Part shown: positions 1 through 10,406 of the stretch, one piece after another
How the letters are laid out: every line of letters begins with the position of its first letter
Numbering within the stretch: the first letter of the stretch is position 1
Source of the DNA: Limnohabitans sp. 2KL-1
GTDB lineage: Bacteria; Pseudomonadota; Gammaproteobacteria; Burkholderiales; Burkholderiaceae_C
Length of the DNA: 64,000 nucleotides
Assembly (NCBI RefSeq): GCF_003063435.1
Contig: NZ_NESL01000001.1
Location: 62,001-126,000 of the forward strand
Reading direction: 5' to 3'
Notes under the pieces: generated by a model
Told to the model about the DNA's origin: nothing
Seen by the model: only the letters and a program-made list of their open reading frames with translations
Database searches by the model: none
Position numbers and translations under genes: made by a program

Positions 1-3000
1 GCCACCGGCCCGTGCTGCGCAAGCTGCCTTCGGGCAACTGAATGTTGAATTTTTTAAGCTGCCATTCAGCGGTGTTCGGGCTGTAGGGCGCGGGGGTGTC
101 GGTGTTGATGGCTTCGATCTCGATGCGACCGAGTTTCTTGCCGCGCAGCTCCAGTTCGTCGACCACGATGTCCAGTGCCGGCAATTTTGCCGATGGGGTT
201 TCGAGCAAGGTTTCCACTTCGGCCGCACTGGACGGCGGCAGGTTGAGCCGGCTCAGGCGAGCGAACAATTGGCCGGGCGGATTGTTCAGGGATGGCCGAA
301 AAGTAAAATACCCGCTCAGTTCTTGCGCGTCGATGTTGGCTTGCCACTGGCTGCCATCGCGGGTGCCACCGGCCACCACCTGGTGCAAGGTGCGGTCTTC
401 AGCGGTCAAGGTGTTGGCTTTCAGGCCGATGCGCGTTGGCAGGTAGGCTGACCAAGCGGCGGCTGGATGACCCGGGCTGGTCGAGGATGCGAGCGCAGGC
501 ACCAAGTCTCGCCATTCGTCCAGGGACAGTCGGTCCATCACCACGTTGGCGGTGACCCCGGTTTCGGACAGTGTCGGCAATTTTTCGCCCGCCACACCCA
601 GACTCAAGCTGCCACGCAAGACCCGGGGTGTGGCCCCCGATACATCGCGCACATAGTGAACCCGCGCGACATCACCCAAGGTCACCTGAATCTGGTCTTG
701 CAGCCCGGGTGGGTCACCTTGTGGCTGGATGCGAATGGACAAGGGCATGGCGCTGTTGGTTGTTTTGCCCAAAGGGGCAGGCAGCTGCAAAGACAAGCCT
801 TCCAGTGTGCTTTGCAGGCTCAGATCGGGCTGGCCTTGTTGCCAGCCCAGCCGTGCGCTGTAGGCCGTGGACCCGCCAGCGTGCTGTGCCAGGCCATCTA
901 TCGGGAAAAACTCGCGTGCGGCGCGCAAGGCGGTCGCGCTCACTCGCCCTTGTGCATGAAAAAGAACCGCAGGCTCGGCCCCCGATGCCGCAACGGTGCC
1001 CGAAGCTGCAGCCGCTCCGGCGTGCGACCCTGTGGCGCGCAGGCCCCCCTCGATCTGTACCGGGCCGCCCAACATCTGGGCCTGTAATTTGTTGACGCCA
1101 AAACCCCCTTCATGGAACTGCAGCGTGCCCTGGATTTTTTCCAGCCAAGGGGTGGCCGATGTGATGCGCAGATCGTTGCCATTGAATTGCACGCTGCCTT
1201 GTACCTGCGTGCTTTCTGGTGTCAGCAAGGGTACGTTCAACTTGAAGCGGGTTTGCAGCGGGCCCGTCCCTTGGGCCTCTTGCAGCACGCCTGACAACAT
1301 GGCGTTCAGTGGGGATTGCCGGATCAAGTTCAGCACCTGCGGGGCACTGGCCCGGCTCTCGGCGCTCACTTGCAGGAGGGGTTGGTGGGCCATGTCAGCG
1401 ATTTCGGTCATCGGTGCGCTCAGCACAAACCCATTGCTGGCGTCACCCGTTCGCGCTGTGGCATCGGTGAGTTTCATGCCCAAGCGGTCAAACGTGAGTT
1501 GTCCTTGTAAACCCTGTAAACGCGGCCAGGGAACAGCCCCCTTGGACATGAAAGACGCGGGCATCATGTCGTATGACACATCCTTGAGTCGACCAGAAAA
1601 CCGGAATTCGCCTTCTTCTGGGTGGGCAAAAGGCAGTTTGGACAAGTTGCCCTGCACTTTGACCTTGACGTCCGAATACTGTCCTTTCACCAGCGCATCG
1701 CGCACGTAATGCCGAACCGATTCGGGCAAGCTCAGGGGCAGGTAGCGGTGCGCGGCCGTGACATCGGCGCGTGTGATGCTGCCCTGCAGGTCCAGCACAC
1801 CCGGGCCTGCGCCGCCCGGCAAGGCCTGCCATTGACCGTGCCATTCGCCTTGCAAATCGGCATTGGCCAGTTTCAGGTGCCATTGCGGCACACGCCAGTG
1901 TGTGCCTTGGGCGTGCGTCTCGCGTTCCCACCGCAAACGGGCTTGCACGCTGTGCACAGGCACTTCAGCCGGTGAGAGCACGCCCGGGAACCACAAAGCG
2001 CTGCCCTTGTCCATCTGCAATGTCAACCGGCCTGTGGCCTCGTTCATGTCGACCTTCAGGTCTGCCCCGCGCACGCCTGGCATGGCTGGTGAAAAAGATG
2101 GCGGCAAAGCGGTGGTGACAGGGGCTTGAGGCAACCAATTCAAGCCTTGAACGCTGGCCTGGAGGTCGTATTTTTCGGGGGGGAACCCATGGCCTTGCCA
2201 GCGCATTTGCAAAGAGCTCACCCGACCTGCGACCTCGTGCGTCTGCAAGGCTGGGTGCAGCGCTTGCGCTGCAGGCCAGCGCAGTGTCAGCTCACGCAGT
2301 GCTTGCAGGTCCAGTTGATCGGCTTGCAGATGGCCTTTGGCCGCCCGGAGGCCTTGCGCATGGGTGTAGTCCAGCGCCAGATTGCCGCCGGGCCAGACCA
2401 GGCCCTGATCGGTCACAAAAGCCAGCCCACGCGTAGACACCAAAAAACCGTCGGGGCGCACTTGAACACCCAGGCGGCCCGTCAGGTGCTGCAGTACCCA
2501 AGCCGGGCTTTGCGGTCCCAACCGCAGGTGCAGCGCCTTCAGGGCCACATCCGCGACACCGCCGCGCCATTGACCCTTGTCCACATCCGTCCATAGACGC
2601 AAAGCCCCTTGACCCTGCGTCAGATCGAGGCCAGAGGTCAGCGTGGTGGGCACATGCGGCTGTGCACGCATGTGCAGTTGCGCCATGTCGATGTGCGGGA
2701 ATAAGGCATAGGCCTGGCCCGACCAATCACGCCAACGTCCGGCATGAACCGACAGCAGGCTGCGCCTGAACTTGCCCATCACCACAAACCGATCGCCCCA
2801 CCCAGGCGGCGGCGTGGCGTCCAGCCGAAGGTCATGGCGACGGGCCGAATTGCGCATCACCACGTCCACATCGCGCAAGGACAGCGCCGTGTCAGCAGCG
2901 GCTGCACCGGGCCCCGGCACCACAAAATGGCGGTTGGATTCGTCATGCCAGTGCAAAGTGCCGCCCCGAATCACCACTTCGCGTTGCGAAAACAACCAGT

Positions 3001-3436
3001 CTGCGGCGGTCGAATCGCCCTGGGGTGTCTGCGGCCAATCGAGTCCGGCCACTTGCCACCGGCCATCGGCGTTCAGACGCACATCCAGCTCGGGCGTGTC
3101 CAGCACCAACTGGTCCAGCCGCAGCTGCAGCACCGAGCGCAGGCTGATGGCGACCACCACCTTGGGCAAAAGCAAGGCCGGTCGGCCTTGTTTGTCCAGC
3201 AATTCGATCTCACGCAGCTCGAAAGACGGTATCCAGCCGGTTGATCGCGCTGACAGCACGCCAATGCGCACCGGAACACCCAGGGATTGACGGGCCAGGC
3301 TTTCCAGCGCAGGGCGAAACTCACTGATTCGCGGCACAATCCAAAAATGCAAGCATGCCCAAGCCATGCCCAGCAACAGTCCGGCGATCAGCAAGCCCCA
3401 TAAAACTGCCCGTGCGAGTCGGGTCAGCCAGGTCAT
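1..3436 (-). CDS. yhdP: YhdP family AsmA-like membrane protein (3' end missing)
   Basis: About 1145 codons are visible and the frame is still open at the window edge, so the C-terminus is missing. The start ATG is at 3436. The N-terminus carries one transmembrane segment at about residues 8-32, followed by the typical YhdP opening with 'SEFRPALESLARQSLG' and 'RIGVLSARSTGW'. The remainder is a long beta-rich periplasmic region of AsmA/DUF3971 type. Family members (TIGR02099) are inner-membrane-anchored bridge-like proteins that help move phospholipids toward the outer membrane. The gene is divergent from glnE with only 61 bases between starts, so the promoters probably overlap. No competing minus-strand gene is seen; the plus-strand ORFs here are shadows. 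Confidence 0.9.
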   Translation of the reverse strand, partial: MTWLTRLARAVLWGLLIAGLLLGMAWACLHFWIVPRISEFRPALESLARQSLGVPVRIGVLSARSTGWIPSFELREIELLDKQGRPALLLPKVVVAISLRSVLQLRLDQLVLDTPELDVRLNADGRWQVAGLDWPQTPQGDSTAADWLFSQREVVIRGGTLHWHDESNRHFVVPGPGAAAADTALSLRDVDVVMRNSARRHDLRLDATPPPGWGDRFVVMGKFRRSLLSVHAGRWRDWSGQAYALFPHIDMAQLHMRAQPHVPTTLTSGLDLTQGQGALRLWTDVDKGQWRGGVADVALKALHLRLGPQSPAWVLQHLTGRLGVQVRPDGFLVSTRGLAFVTDQGLVWPGGNLALDYTHAQGLRAAKGHLQADQLDLQALRELTLRWPAAQALHPALQTHEVAGRVSSLQMRWQGHGFPPEKYDLQASVQGLNWLPQAPVTTALPPSFSPAMPGVRGADLKVDMNEATGRLTLQMDKGSALWFPGVLSPAEVPVHSVQARLRWERETHAQGTHWRVPQWHLKLANADLQGEWHGQWQALPGGAGPGVLDLQGSITRADVTAAHRYLPLSLPESVRHYVRDALVKGQYSDVKVKVQGNLSKLPFAHPEEGEFRFSGRLKDVSYDMMPASFMSKGAVPWPRLQGLQGQLTFDRLGMKLTDATARTGDASNGFVLSAPMTEIADMAHQPLLQVSAESRASAPQVLNLIRQSPLNAMLSGVLQEAQGTGPLQTRFKLNVPLLTPESTQVQGSVQFNGNDLRITSATPWLEKIQGTLQFHEGGFGVNKLQAQMLGGPVQIEGGLRATGSHAGAAAASGTVAASGAEPAVLFHAQGRVSATALRAAREFFPIDGLAQHAGGSTAYSARLGWQQGQPDLSLQSTLEGLSLQLPAPLGKTTNSAMPLSIRIQPQGDPPGLQDQIQVTLGDVARVHYVRDVSGATPRVLRGSLSLGVAGEKLPTLSETGVTANVVMDRLSLDEWRDLVPALASSTSPGHPAAAWSAYLPTRIGLKANTLTAEDRTLHQVVAGGTRDGSQWQANIDAQELSGYFTFRPSLNNPPGQLFARLSRLNLPPSSAAEVETLLETPSAKLPALDIVVDELELRGKKLGRIEIEAINTDTPAPYSPNTAEWQLKKFNIQLPEGSLRSTGRW

Positions 3437-3497
3437 GAGCAGGGGCGCAGCGGGCGAAGACAGCACAAACGTTAGAACCAGAAAGTAAGCAGGAATT

Positions 3498-6242
3498 ATG
3501 ACCCGCAGCCAGCCCATGGATGAAATCCCTCTTGCCCCCGCTGCCATCCCGCCCGAATTGCCCGCCTATTCGCGTTTTGTACAGCGCCTGCACCGCCGCT
3601 ATGCCGATGTGTTGCCTTTGCTGCCCCCCGGTGCCCCCACCCGTGACAGCCTGAATTCGTGTTTTATCGCCCTGCAGGCCACGGGCCTGGACACCGGCGC
3701 CGCCTTGCGCGTGTTGCGCCAACTCACCCTGGAGCGTCTGGCCCACCTGGACTGCACCCGGCAAGCTTCGCTGCAGGCCGTCACCCATGGCATGACCTGG
3801 TTGGCCGAAGTCACGCTTGACATGGCCTGGCAGCAAGTCACCCGCGATCTGGATGCCTTGCACGGCGTGCCGACCAAGCCCGACGGTCAGCGTGCCGAAA
3901 TGTGGATCGTTGGCATGGGCAAACTGGGTGCCCGTGAGCTCAATGTGTCCAGCGACATCGATCTGATTTATGTGTACGACGAAAACGGCGAAACGCTGGG
4001 CAACAGCGAGGGCCGCAACAAGGTTTCGTGCCAGGAGTACTTCAGCCGCGCCGTCAAGCGCATGTACGCCCTGATTGGCGACACCACCGAACACGGCTTT
4101 GTGTTCCGGGTGGACCTGGCGCTGCGCCCCAATGGCAACTCTGGCCCGAGCGTGGTCTCGCTCGACGCACTGGAAGAGTATTTGCTGGTGCAAGGCCGCG
4201 AATGGGAGCGTTTTGCCTGGATGAAAAGCCGCGTGGTTGCGCCCCGCAGCGCGGTGGTCAACGGCTCAGCCCAGGCCTTGCGCGGCGTGGTGCTGCCTTT
4301 CGTGTTCCGCCGCTATCTGGACTACAACGTGTTCGAGTCGCTGCGCACCTTGCACCAGCAAATCCGAGACCATGCGTCCAAGCGCAGCGCGGGCCACCCC
4401 GAACGCGCCAACGACGTGAAACTCTCGCGCGGCGGTATTCGCGAGATCGAATTCACGGTGCAACTCTTGCAGGTGGTGCGCGGCGGGCAGTTTCCCGAAC
4501 TGCGCACCCGCCCCACGTTGGACGCGCTGCAGCGCGTGGCCAAGGCCGGGCTCATGCCACAGGCCACGGCCGACGCCTTGAGTGCGGCCTATGTGTTTTT
4601 GCGACAGGTGGAACACCGCATCCAGTACCTGGACGACCAGCAAACCCATGTGCTGCCGACCCGCGACGACGACCTGGCTTGGATTGCCCAGACGCTGGGC
4701 CATGACAACACCTGCAGCTTTTTGAGCGAACTCGACGCGCACCGTGAACTGGTGGCACAGGAGTTCGACACCTTGCTGGGCGGCGACCGCGAGTGCAAAG
4801 GCTGTAACGGCAAGAACGGGCAAAACGGCCGGGAACACGCTGAGCTGGACAAGGTGCTGGGCGACTTCACGGGCGCGGTGCGCGAGCGCCTGGCCCTGTG
4901 GGCCGACAACCCGGTGGTGCAGGCGCTGCGCGACGAGTCTCGCGGGCGTCTGATGCGCCTGTTGCAGCGCACCGCGCAGTGGCTGACCGAAGGCCGCATC
5001 ACCGACACCGCCGTGCTGCGCATGGCCGACTGGATCGAGCCGCTTCTGCGCCGCGAGATTTACCTGTCGCTGCTGCTGGAGCGCCCTTCGGTGCACGAGC
5101 GCCTGCTGCGCCTGCTGGGTGCGGCCCGCTGGCCAGCACGCTATCTGGTGCAGCACCCCGGCGTGATCGATGAGCTGGCCGGGGGCAACCTGTTTGACAG
5201 CCGTTTTGACCCGGCAGAATTTGAGGGCGAACTCGAAGCCCGCCTGAGCGCACTCAAGCGCACCGGCGAGGACGACGAAGAAAGCCTGCTCGATTTGCTG
5301 CGCCGCGCCCACCATGCCGAGCAGTTCCGCACGCTGGCGCGTGACGTGGAAGGCGTGCTCACCGTGGAGCAAGTGGCCGACGACCTGAGCGCGCTGGCCG
5401 ATGCGGTGCTGCGCGTGACCGCCCGCTGGTGCTGGAGCCGCCTGAAAACCCGCCACCGCGACGAACCCCGCTTTGCCGTGATCGCCTACGGCAAGCTCGG
5501 CGGCAAGGAACTGGGCTACGGCAGCGATCTGGACATCGTGTTTGTTTATGACGACGAAGACGAGCGGGCCCAAGAGGTCTATGCCGCCTTTGTGCGCAAG
5601 CTGATCAACTGGATGACGGTCAAAACCAGCGAAGGCGATCTGTACGAGATCGACACCGCGCTGCGCCCCAACGGCAATTCGGGCCTGCTGGTCACCCGCT
5701 TTGAGGCCTACGCCGACTACCAGGAGCAACGCGGCAGCAACACCGCCTGGACCTGGGAGCACCAGGCCATGACGCGGGCCCGCTTTGCGATGGGTCTGGA
5801 CACGCTGGCCACGCGCTTTGACGCGGTGCGCCGCGCCGTGATTTGCGCGCCGCGTGATGCGGCCAGCCTGAAAGCCGAAATCACCACCATGCGTGAGCGC
5901 GTGCGCGAAGCCCACCCGGTCAAGGCCGGGCACTTTGACGTGAAGCACAGCCCCGGTGGCATGGTGGACGCCGAGTTTGCCGTGCAGTATTTGGTGCTGC
6001 TGCACACCGCCGCCCACCCGGCGCTGGCCGACAACGTGGGCAACATCGCCTTGTTGCAACGCGCCGAAACAGCCGGACTGTTGCCAGCGGGCGTGGGCCA
6101 GGCAGCGGCCAATGCCTACCGCGAAATGCGCCGCCTGCAACACCGCGCCCGCCTGAACGAAGAACCCACCCAGGTGGACCCGGCCACGCTGGCCGTGGAG
6201 CGCGATGCGGTGCTGGCGCTGTGGCGGTGGGTGATGGGCTGA
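3498..6242 (+). CDS. glnE: Bifunctional glutamine synthetase adenylyltransferase/deadenylase
   Basis: This 914-residue protein has the GlnE duplication of two nucleotidyltransferase domains. The N-terminal deadenylase domain carries GMGKLG at 139-144 and SSDIDLIYVYD from 151. The C-terminal adenylyltransferase domain carries AYGKLGG near 659 and GSDLDIVFVYDD near 675. It adds or removes AMP on glutamine synthetase in response to PII and glutamine, in the cytoplasm. Length is slightly below the roughly 945 residues of the E. coli enzyme. A second in-frame ATG six codons in is an alternative start. A Gly/Asn-rich linker (CKGCNGKNGQNG) near residue 433 joins the two halves and looks like a recent low-complexity expansion. 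The gene appears monocistronic. Confidence 0.97.
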   Translation: MTRSQPMDEIPLAPAAIPPELPAYSRFVQRLHRRYADVLPLLPPGAPTRDSLNSCFIALQATGLDTGAALRVLRQLTLERLAHLDCTRQASLQAVTHGMTWLAEVTLDMAWQQVTRDLDALHGVPTKPDGQRAEMWIVGMGKLGARELNVSSDIDLIYVYDENGETLGNSEGRNKVSCQEYFSRAVKRMYALIGDTTEHGFVFRVDLALRPNGNSGPSVVSLDALEEYLLVQGREWERFAWMKSRVVAPRSAVVNGSAQALRGVVLPFVFRRYLDYNVFESLRTLHQQIRDHASKRSAGHPERANDVKLSRGGIREIEFTVQLLQVVRGGQFPELRTRPTLDALQRVAKAGLMPQATADALSAAYVFLRQVEHRIQYLDDQQTHVLPTRDDDLAWIAQTLGHDNTCSFLSELDAHRELVAQEFDTLLGGDRECKGCNGKNGQNGREHAELDKVLGDFTGAVRERLALWADNPVVQALRDESRGRLMRLLQRTAQWLTEGRITDTAVLRMADWIEPLLRREIYLSLLLERPSVHERLLRLLGAARWPARYLVQHPGVIDELAGGNLFDSRFDPAEFEGELEARLSALKRTGEDDEESLLDLLRRAHHAEQFRTLARDVEGVLTVEQVADDLSALADAVLRVTARWCWSRLKTRHRDEPRFAVIAYGKLGGKELGYGSDLDIVFVYDDEDERAQEVYAAFVRKLINWMTVKTSEGDLYEIDTALRPNGNSGLLVTRFEAYADYQEQRGSNTAWTWEHQAMTRARFAMGLDTLATRFDAVRRAVICAPRDAASLKAEITTMRERVREAHPVKAGHFDVKHSPGGMVDAEFAVQYLVLLHTAAHPALADNVGNIALLQRAETAGLLPAGVGQAAANAYREMRRLQHRARLNEEPTQVDPATLAVERDAVLALWRWVMG

Positions 6243-6521
6243 AGACCCCGACGCTATTGGGGTCAATGTGCGGCGTGCAGCTCTTGCAGCGCCGCAGAAA
6301 ACACGCGTTTTCCCGGGAGATGTGTTGTTTGTGTGGGTTTTTGGGGCCTGGAGGGTGGGAGCTTAGGCGAAGGGCTCTGGACGGTTGCTGCATCAATTGA
6401 GCATAAAAGTATTAATATCACCGTTTTTGAACATGGATTCGATGAATTTCCAGAAATTGGAAATGTTCTGAACCCATCCCTTCCTTCCATCTAGATGGCC
6501 TTTGGCCCAAGGGTGAAACCC
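6243..6521. other. Intergenic region between glnE and the TonB receptor
   Basis: Two small inverted repeats follow glnE. The first has arms GACCCC (6244-6249) and GGGGTC (6259-6264). The second has arms GAAAAC (6297-6302) and GTTTTC (6307-6312). Neither is followed by a T tract, so they are poor rho-independent terminators. The second half (about 6395-6450) is AT-rich and probably holds the promoter of the receptor gene. AAGGG just before 6522 is its ribosome binding site. No small ORF is convincing. Confidence 0.4.
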
Positions 6522-9188
6522 ATGAAGCAATCCTTTCTACGGCATACCCGGCCTTGGGCCAAAGTAACGGCCCTTGGCGTGAGTTTGATACTGACCCCCT
6601 GGAACCAGGCCATGGCACAAACCACGGCTTCCGATCAGGACAAGCCGATCACATCCGAGGCTTTGGCCGACAAGACTTACCCTCCCGTGCAAGTCGTGGA
6701 CACCCCGCTTGAATACCGCCAGTTTGAAAGGGTAGAGATCACGGGCTCTGCCATTCTGGCCAAAGAAGCGAAGCAGGCGCTGCCCTTGCAGATCATTGAT
6801 CGGCGGGAAATTGAACGCAGTGGCGCGACAAACTTGGTCGAATTGATTCAGCGCTTGCCTGTCATGAGCAATTTTTCTGAGTTGGGCTCTGTGACGGGAA
6901 CTTTGTCCGGTGGCCCCGAAACGGCCGCGATCCACGGCAACCAGAGCGGGACCCTGGTTTTGCTCAATGGCCGACGATTGCCCTATTACGGCAGCCAGAC
7001 GATCGTGGGTGAACGTGCGGTGGTGGACCTGAACTTCGTGCCCTTGGTGGCCGTTGAAAAAATCGAAATCCTCACCGATGGGGCGTCCAGCCGATATGGT
7101 TCGGATGCCGTGGCCGGTGTGATCAACATCATCACCAAATCAGAACAACAAGGCGTCGGCATCCAAGTCGGGGGGACCCTCCCACAAGGCGGTCATGGTC
7201 TCAATCAATCGGTGAATTTGTCGTGGGGAAAAGGGCGTTTGCAACGTGATGGTTACAACTTGCGCGCCTACTTTGTGGCCGAGACGACAGAGGCTGTGCT
7301 GGCCAAACACCGTGAGGTGTCAAGCCAAGGCGCACGTTCGTTGCAGATCGACGGCAACACGTGGTGGCAAAAAGCCAACTACGGTCAATACAGCGCGCCT
7401 GCCAAAAATTACCGGGATGCACAGGGTGTGCTGCGCAACGACTACTTTTTACGAACGGGTCAATGCGAAACGGGTTGGTACGAGTTGTACAGAGGGGAAT
7501 GTGACAAAAACACCCAGGGGAACATGACGCTGTACCCCAAAACCGACAAGCAACTGCTCTACGTTCAGGGCGACAAAGTGTTGAACAACCGATGGGTGTT
7601 GTTTGCAGAAGGGCTGGTTGGCCGATACGACCAGATCACCGTCCCCAATGGGTCCTACTGGTCCAAGGATGTGCCCAATGAAGACGGGTCCCGCCAATAT
7701 TTACTGGACATCGTTCCATTGCAATTGGTAAAGCAAAAATACGCCAACCGAATCCATAACGCCGTGCTGGGCTTGAGGGGTGAGCAGTCGGGCTGGGATT
7801 TTGTGACTTCGGTGTCATCGGGCAAGCACCATGTCGTGCGATCGTATACAGAAGGGTTGTTGCTGAGCCGTTTGACTACTTTGTCTCTGCCGCCAGAGGT
7901 CATCGGTCAGGAGCCAGCGCAATACTCAGCCGCTAACCTGTCGGCGATAGAACCGTACAGAAGAACTGAGAAGCGGGTCATGGACACAGGCTGGACGCAG
8001 TTGGACAGTTTTAATTTTCTGGCAAGCCGAGAATGGATGGAGACGGAAAATGGTCCGGTGGGCGTGGGTGTGGGCCTGGATGTGAGACGCGAAGCTGTTT
8101 TTTATGAGGCACCCGTATACAACAATGCGAGTGAGGCTTACCAGAGGAGTTACCGTCCCAACTTTGATGCACGGCGCTCGAATTGGGCCACGCACCTTGA
8201 AATCACAGCGCCCGTTGGGCCCGACAGTGAAATCACCGCCGCCTTGCGCCATGACCAGTATTCAGACTTTGGCAGTGTCCAGACGGGCAAAGCCGGATGG
8301 AAATGGAAACCCCACAGATCGTGGCTGTTCAGAGGCTCACTGGGAACGGGTTTCAGGGCACCCAGCCTGGGGCAATTGCTGCCCAATAAAACCAAGATTT
8401 ACGATACCTTCGACTATGTCACCAACGATTGGTTGGCTGTTGCCAATCAAGGAAATCCGCTGTTAAAACCCGAAAGATCCATGCAAACCACTTGGGGCAT
8501 GAGGTTTGAGCCCGACCAACGCCTGACCATGGGGGCAGATTTGTGGCAACTGAACATCCAGGATATTTTTGGCGTTTTGTCAGTCCGCCAAATTCTGGAC
8601 AATCCGGAAAACAGATTGCGCTACGTGGTGGATGGAGAAATATTGCAGCCCAATCAGAACCTGGGCAAAAGCATACAGCGCGGCCTGGATTATGACGTGC
8701 AGATCCGCCAGCCTACAGACATCGGACGTTTGAGGGTGACGCTCAGAGGAACTCACATGCTCAAGTCCGTCAACCAGGATGCGGTGACGGGTGCCATGTT
8801 GTCCAACGTGGCGCGGTCGGGTGATGGGTGGACAACGACTGTGGCGCGCAACCAATGGACCTTGAGTTCGCAACTTGAGCGTGCGGATTGGACCGGCGGT
8901 GCATCGTTGCATTACAGGTCGGGCGAACAAGAAAAAACGGTGTTGATCGACGCGGACGGTCAGCAGCTGGATTACACAGGCCGTGTACCGGGTTACTGGA
9001 CATTGGATGTTGCAAGTCGATGGCAAATCAAGCCCCAATGGCAGCTGAGTGCCAGCGTGGTCAATCTGACCAACCGTTTGCCGCCTTTAAGGATGGCCAT
9101 GCAGGTCAATGTCCTGCTCGGTGTGGATACCCGTTATGCCAACTATCTGGGTCGCAACCTGCGCGTCAAAATGGATTACAAGTTTTGA
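6522..9188 (+). CDS. TonB-dependent outer-membrane receptor
   Basis: I place the start at 6522 because AAGGGTGA lies just upstream and the protein then opens with a signal peptide (MKQSFLRHTRPWAK, hydrophobic stretch, cleavage near AMAQ). The protein is 888 residues. A plug domain covers roughly 60-200, with 'SGATNLVELIQRLP', 'LLNGRRLPYYG', 'VEKIEILTDGASSRYGSDAV' and 'GVINIITK', all typical of the family. A long beta barrel follows and ends in a terminal Phe, the outer-membrane insertion signal. It should import a large substrate such as a siderophore, cobalamin or oligosaccharide using TonB energy. The substrate cannot be told from sequence, and no Fur box or transport partner is obvious nearby. 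Codon use is less GC-biased than in glnE. Confidence 0.93.
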   Translation: MKQSFLRHTRPWAKVTALGVSLILTPWNQAMAQTTASDQDKPITSEALADKTYPPVQVVDTPLEYRQFERVEITGSAILAKEAKQALPLQIIDRREIERSGATNLVELIQRLPVMSNFSELGSVTGTLSGGPETAAIHGNQSGTLVLLNGRRLPYYGSQTIVGERAVVDLNFVPLVAVEKIEILTDGASSRYGSDAVAGVINIITKSEQQGVGIQVGGTLPQGGHGLNQSVNLSWGKGRLQRDGYNLRAYFVAETTEAVLAKHREVSSQGARSLQIDGNTWWQKANYGQYSAPAKNYRDAQGVLRNDYFLRTGQCETGWYELYRGECDKNTQGNMTLYPKTDKQLLYVQGDKVLNNRWVLFAEGLVGRYDQITVPNGSYWSKDVPNEDGSRQYLLDIVPLQLVKQKYANRIHNAVLGLRGEQSGWDFVTSVSSGKHHVVRSYTEGLLLSRLTTLSLPPEVIGQEPAQYSAANLSAIEPYRRTEKRVMDTGWTQLDSFNFLASREWMETENGPVGVGVGLDVRREAVFYEAPVYNNASEAYQRSYRPNFDARRSNWATHLEITAPVGPDSEITAALRHDQYSDFGSVQTGKAGWKWKPHRSWLFRGSLGTGFRAPSLGQLLPNKTKIYDTFDYVTNDWLAVANQGNPLLKPERSMQTTWGMRFEPDQRLTMGADLWQLNIQDIFGVLSVRQILDNPENRLRYVVDGEILQPNQNLGKSIQRGLDYDVQIRQPTDIGRLRVTLRGTHMLKSVNQDAVTGAMLSNVARSGDGWTTTVARNQWTLSSQLERADWTGGASLHYRSGEQEKTVLIDADGQQLDYTGRVPGYWTLDVASRWQIKPQWQLSASVVNLTNRLPPLRMAMQVNVLLGVDTRYANYLGRNLRVKMDYKF

Positions 9189-9290
9189 CATGAGCCACTG
9201 AGCCATATCTCATTTCCACCTTGCCGGTCGGAATTTTCATATCGCTAAACTCACCATACGCCAATGAGGCGGTCAGTGAAGAGAAGCGGC

Positions 9291-10397
9291 ATGAAAAAAA
9301 TGGGATGGTGGTTCGGGGTCATGGCCAGCATGACGGTCATATGGGGTGCAGGGGCTGCTGACCAAGCACCCCCGGGGCCTGCCAAAGCGACACTGACAGT
9401 GACCACTGTCGCCCCCCAAAGCCAAAACCTGGCGCAGCGCATTTCAGCCAACGGCAACCTGGCCGCTTGGCAAGAGGCCGTCATTGGCGCGGAAGCCAAT
9501 GGTCTGAAGATCAGTGAGGTGCGGGTGAATGTGGGCGACCGCGTGCAGCGCGGCGACGTGCTGGCAGTCTTGCAGGCCGACACGCTGCGGGCCGAGCTGG
9601 CGCAAGCCGAAGCCGCCCTGGCCGAAGCCACCGCCAGTGCGCAGGAAGCCAAAGCCCAGGCCGAACGTGCCCGCAGCCTGCAGCAGCAAGGCTTTTTCAG
9701 CAACGCGCAATTGAGCCAAGCGCTGGCTGCAGAGGCTTCGTCCGTGGCCCGCGTGCAGTCCGCCCGCGCCATGGTGCAGCTGCAAAACGTGCGCCTGTCG
9801 CAAACCCAGGTGCGTGCGCCCGATGCGGGCATCATCTCAGCCCGGCAGGCCTCGGTGGGCAGTGTGGTGGGTGCAGGCACCGAGTTGTTCCGCTTGATTC
9901 GCCAGGGCCGCATCGAGTGGCGGGCTGAAGTGACCGCGGCCGAGATCGGCCGCATCCAGGTCGGTGCGCCCGTGCAAGTCAAAGCGGCCAGCGGCCAGTT
10001 GCTGCAAGGCAAGGTGCGCATGGTCGCGCCCTCGGTCGATGCGCAAACCCGCAACGCACTGGTGTATGTGGACTTGCCCGCGCAAACCGGCAGCGCCCGC
10101 GCAGGCATGTACGCCCAAGGCGAGATCGCGCTGGGCCAGAGCCAGGCGCTGACCGTGCCTCAAAGCGCGGTGGTGGTGCGCGATGGTTTCAGCTATGTCT
10201 ACACCGTGGGGGCGGACCAAAAAGTCAGCCAACTCAAGGTGCAAACCGGACGCCAAAGCGCAGGCCGTGTGGAGGTGACCAGCGGCCTGAAAGCCGATGC
10301 GCGGGTGGTGGCCAGTGGCGGTGCGTTCCTGAACCACGGCGACACGGTGCGCGTGGTGGAGGCTGCCGCGTCCACGACCCAGCCCGCTGCCAAGTAA
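9291..10397 (+). CDS. RND efflux system periplasmic adaptor subunit (HlyD/MFP family)
   Basis: The start at 9291 gives an N-terminal signal (MKKMGWWFGVMASMTVIWGAGA) and has AAGAGAAG upstream; the in-frame ATG at 9264 lacks a ribosome binding site. The order is biotinyl-lipoyl half motif (ANGNLAAWQEAVIGAEANGL), an alpha-helical hairpin rich in Ala/Gln/Glu (roughly 95-165), the second lipoyl half, and a beta-barrel plus membrane-proximal domain with 'SAVVVRDGFSYVYTV'. Such adaptors link an inner-membrane RND pump to an outer-membrane channel. The pump gene follows 9 bases later. No TolC-type channel is encoded here, so one from elsewhere is presumably used. Confidence 0.93.
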   Translation: MKKMGWWFGVMASMTVIWGAGAADQAPPGPAKATLTVTTVAPQSQNLAQRISANGNLAAWQEAVIGAEANGLKISEVRVNVGDRVQRGDVLAVLQADTLRAELAQAEAALAEATASAQEAKAQAERARSLQQQGFFSNAQLSQALAAEASSVARVQSARAMVQLQNVRLSQTQVRAPDAGIISARQASVGSVVGAGTELFRLIRQGRIEWRAEVTAAEIGRIQVGAPVQVKAASGQLLQGKVRMVAPSVDAQTRNALVYVDLPAQTGSARAGMYAQGEIALGQSQALTVPQSAVVVRDGFSYVYTVGADQKVSQLKVQTGRQSAGRVEVTSGLKADARVVASGGAFLNHGDTVRVVEAAASTTQPAAK

Positions 10398-10406
10398 AGA
10401 CACGCC

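Noticed and set aside
4266..6266. 666-codon minus-strand frame inside glnE
   Set aside because: It is antisense to a clear GlnE and its translation is a Gln/His/Val-rich composition artefact.
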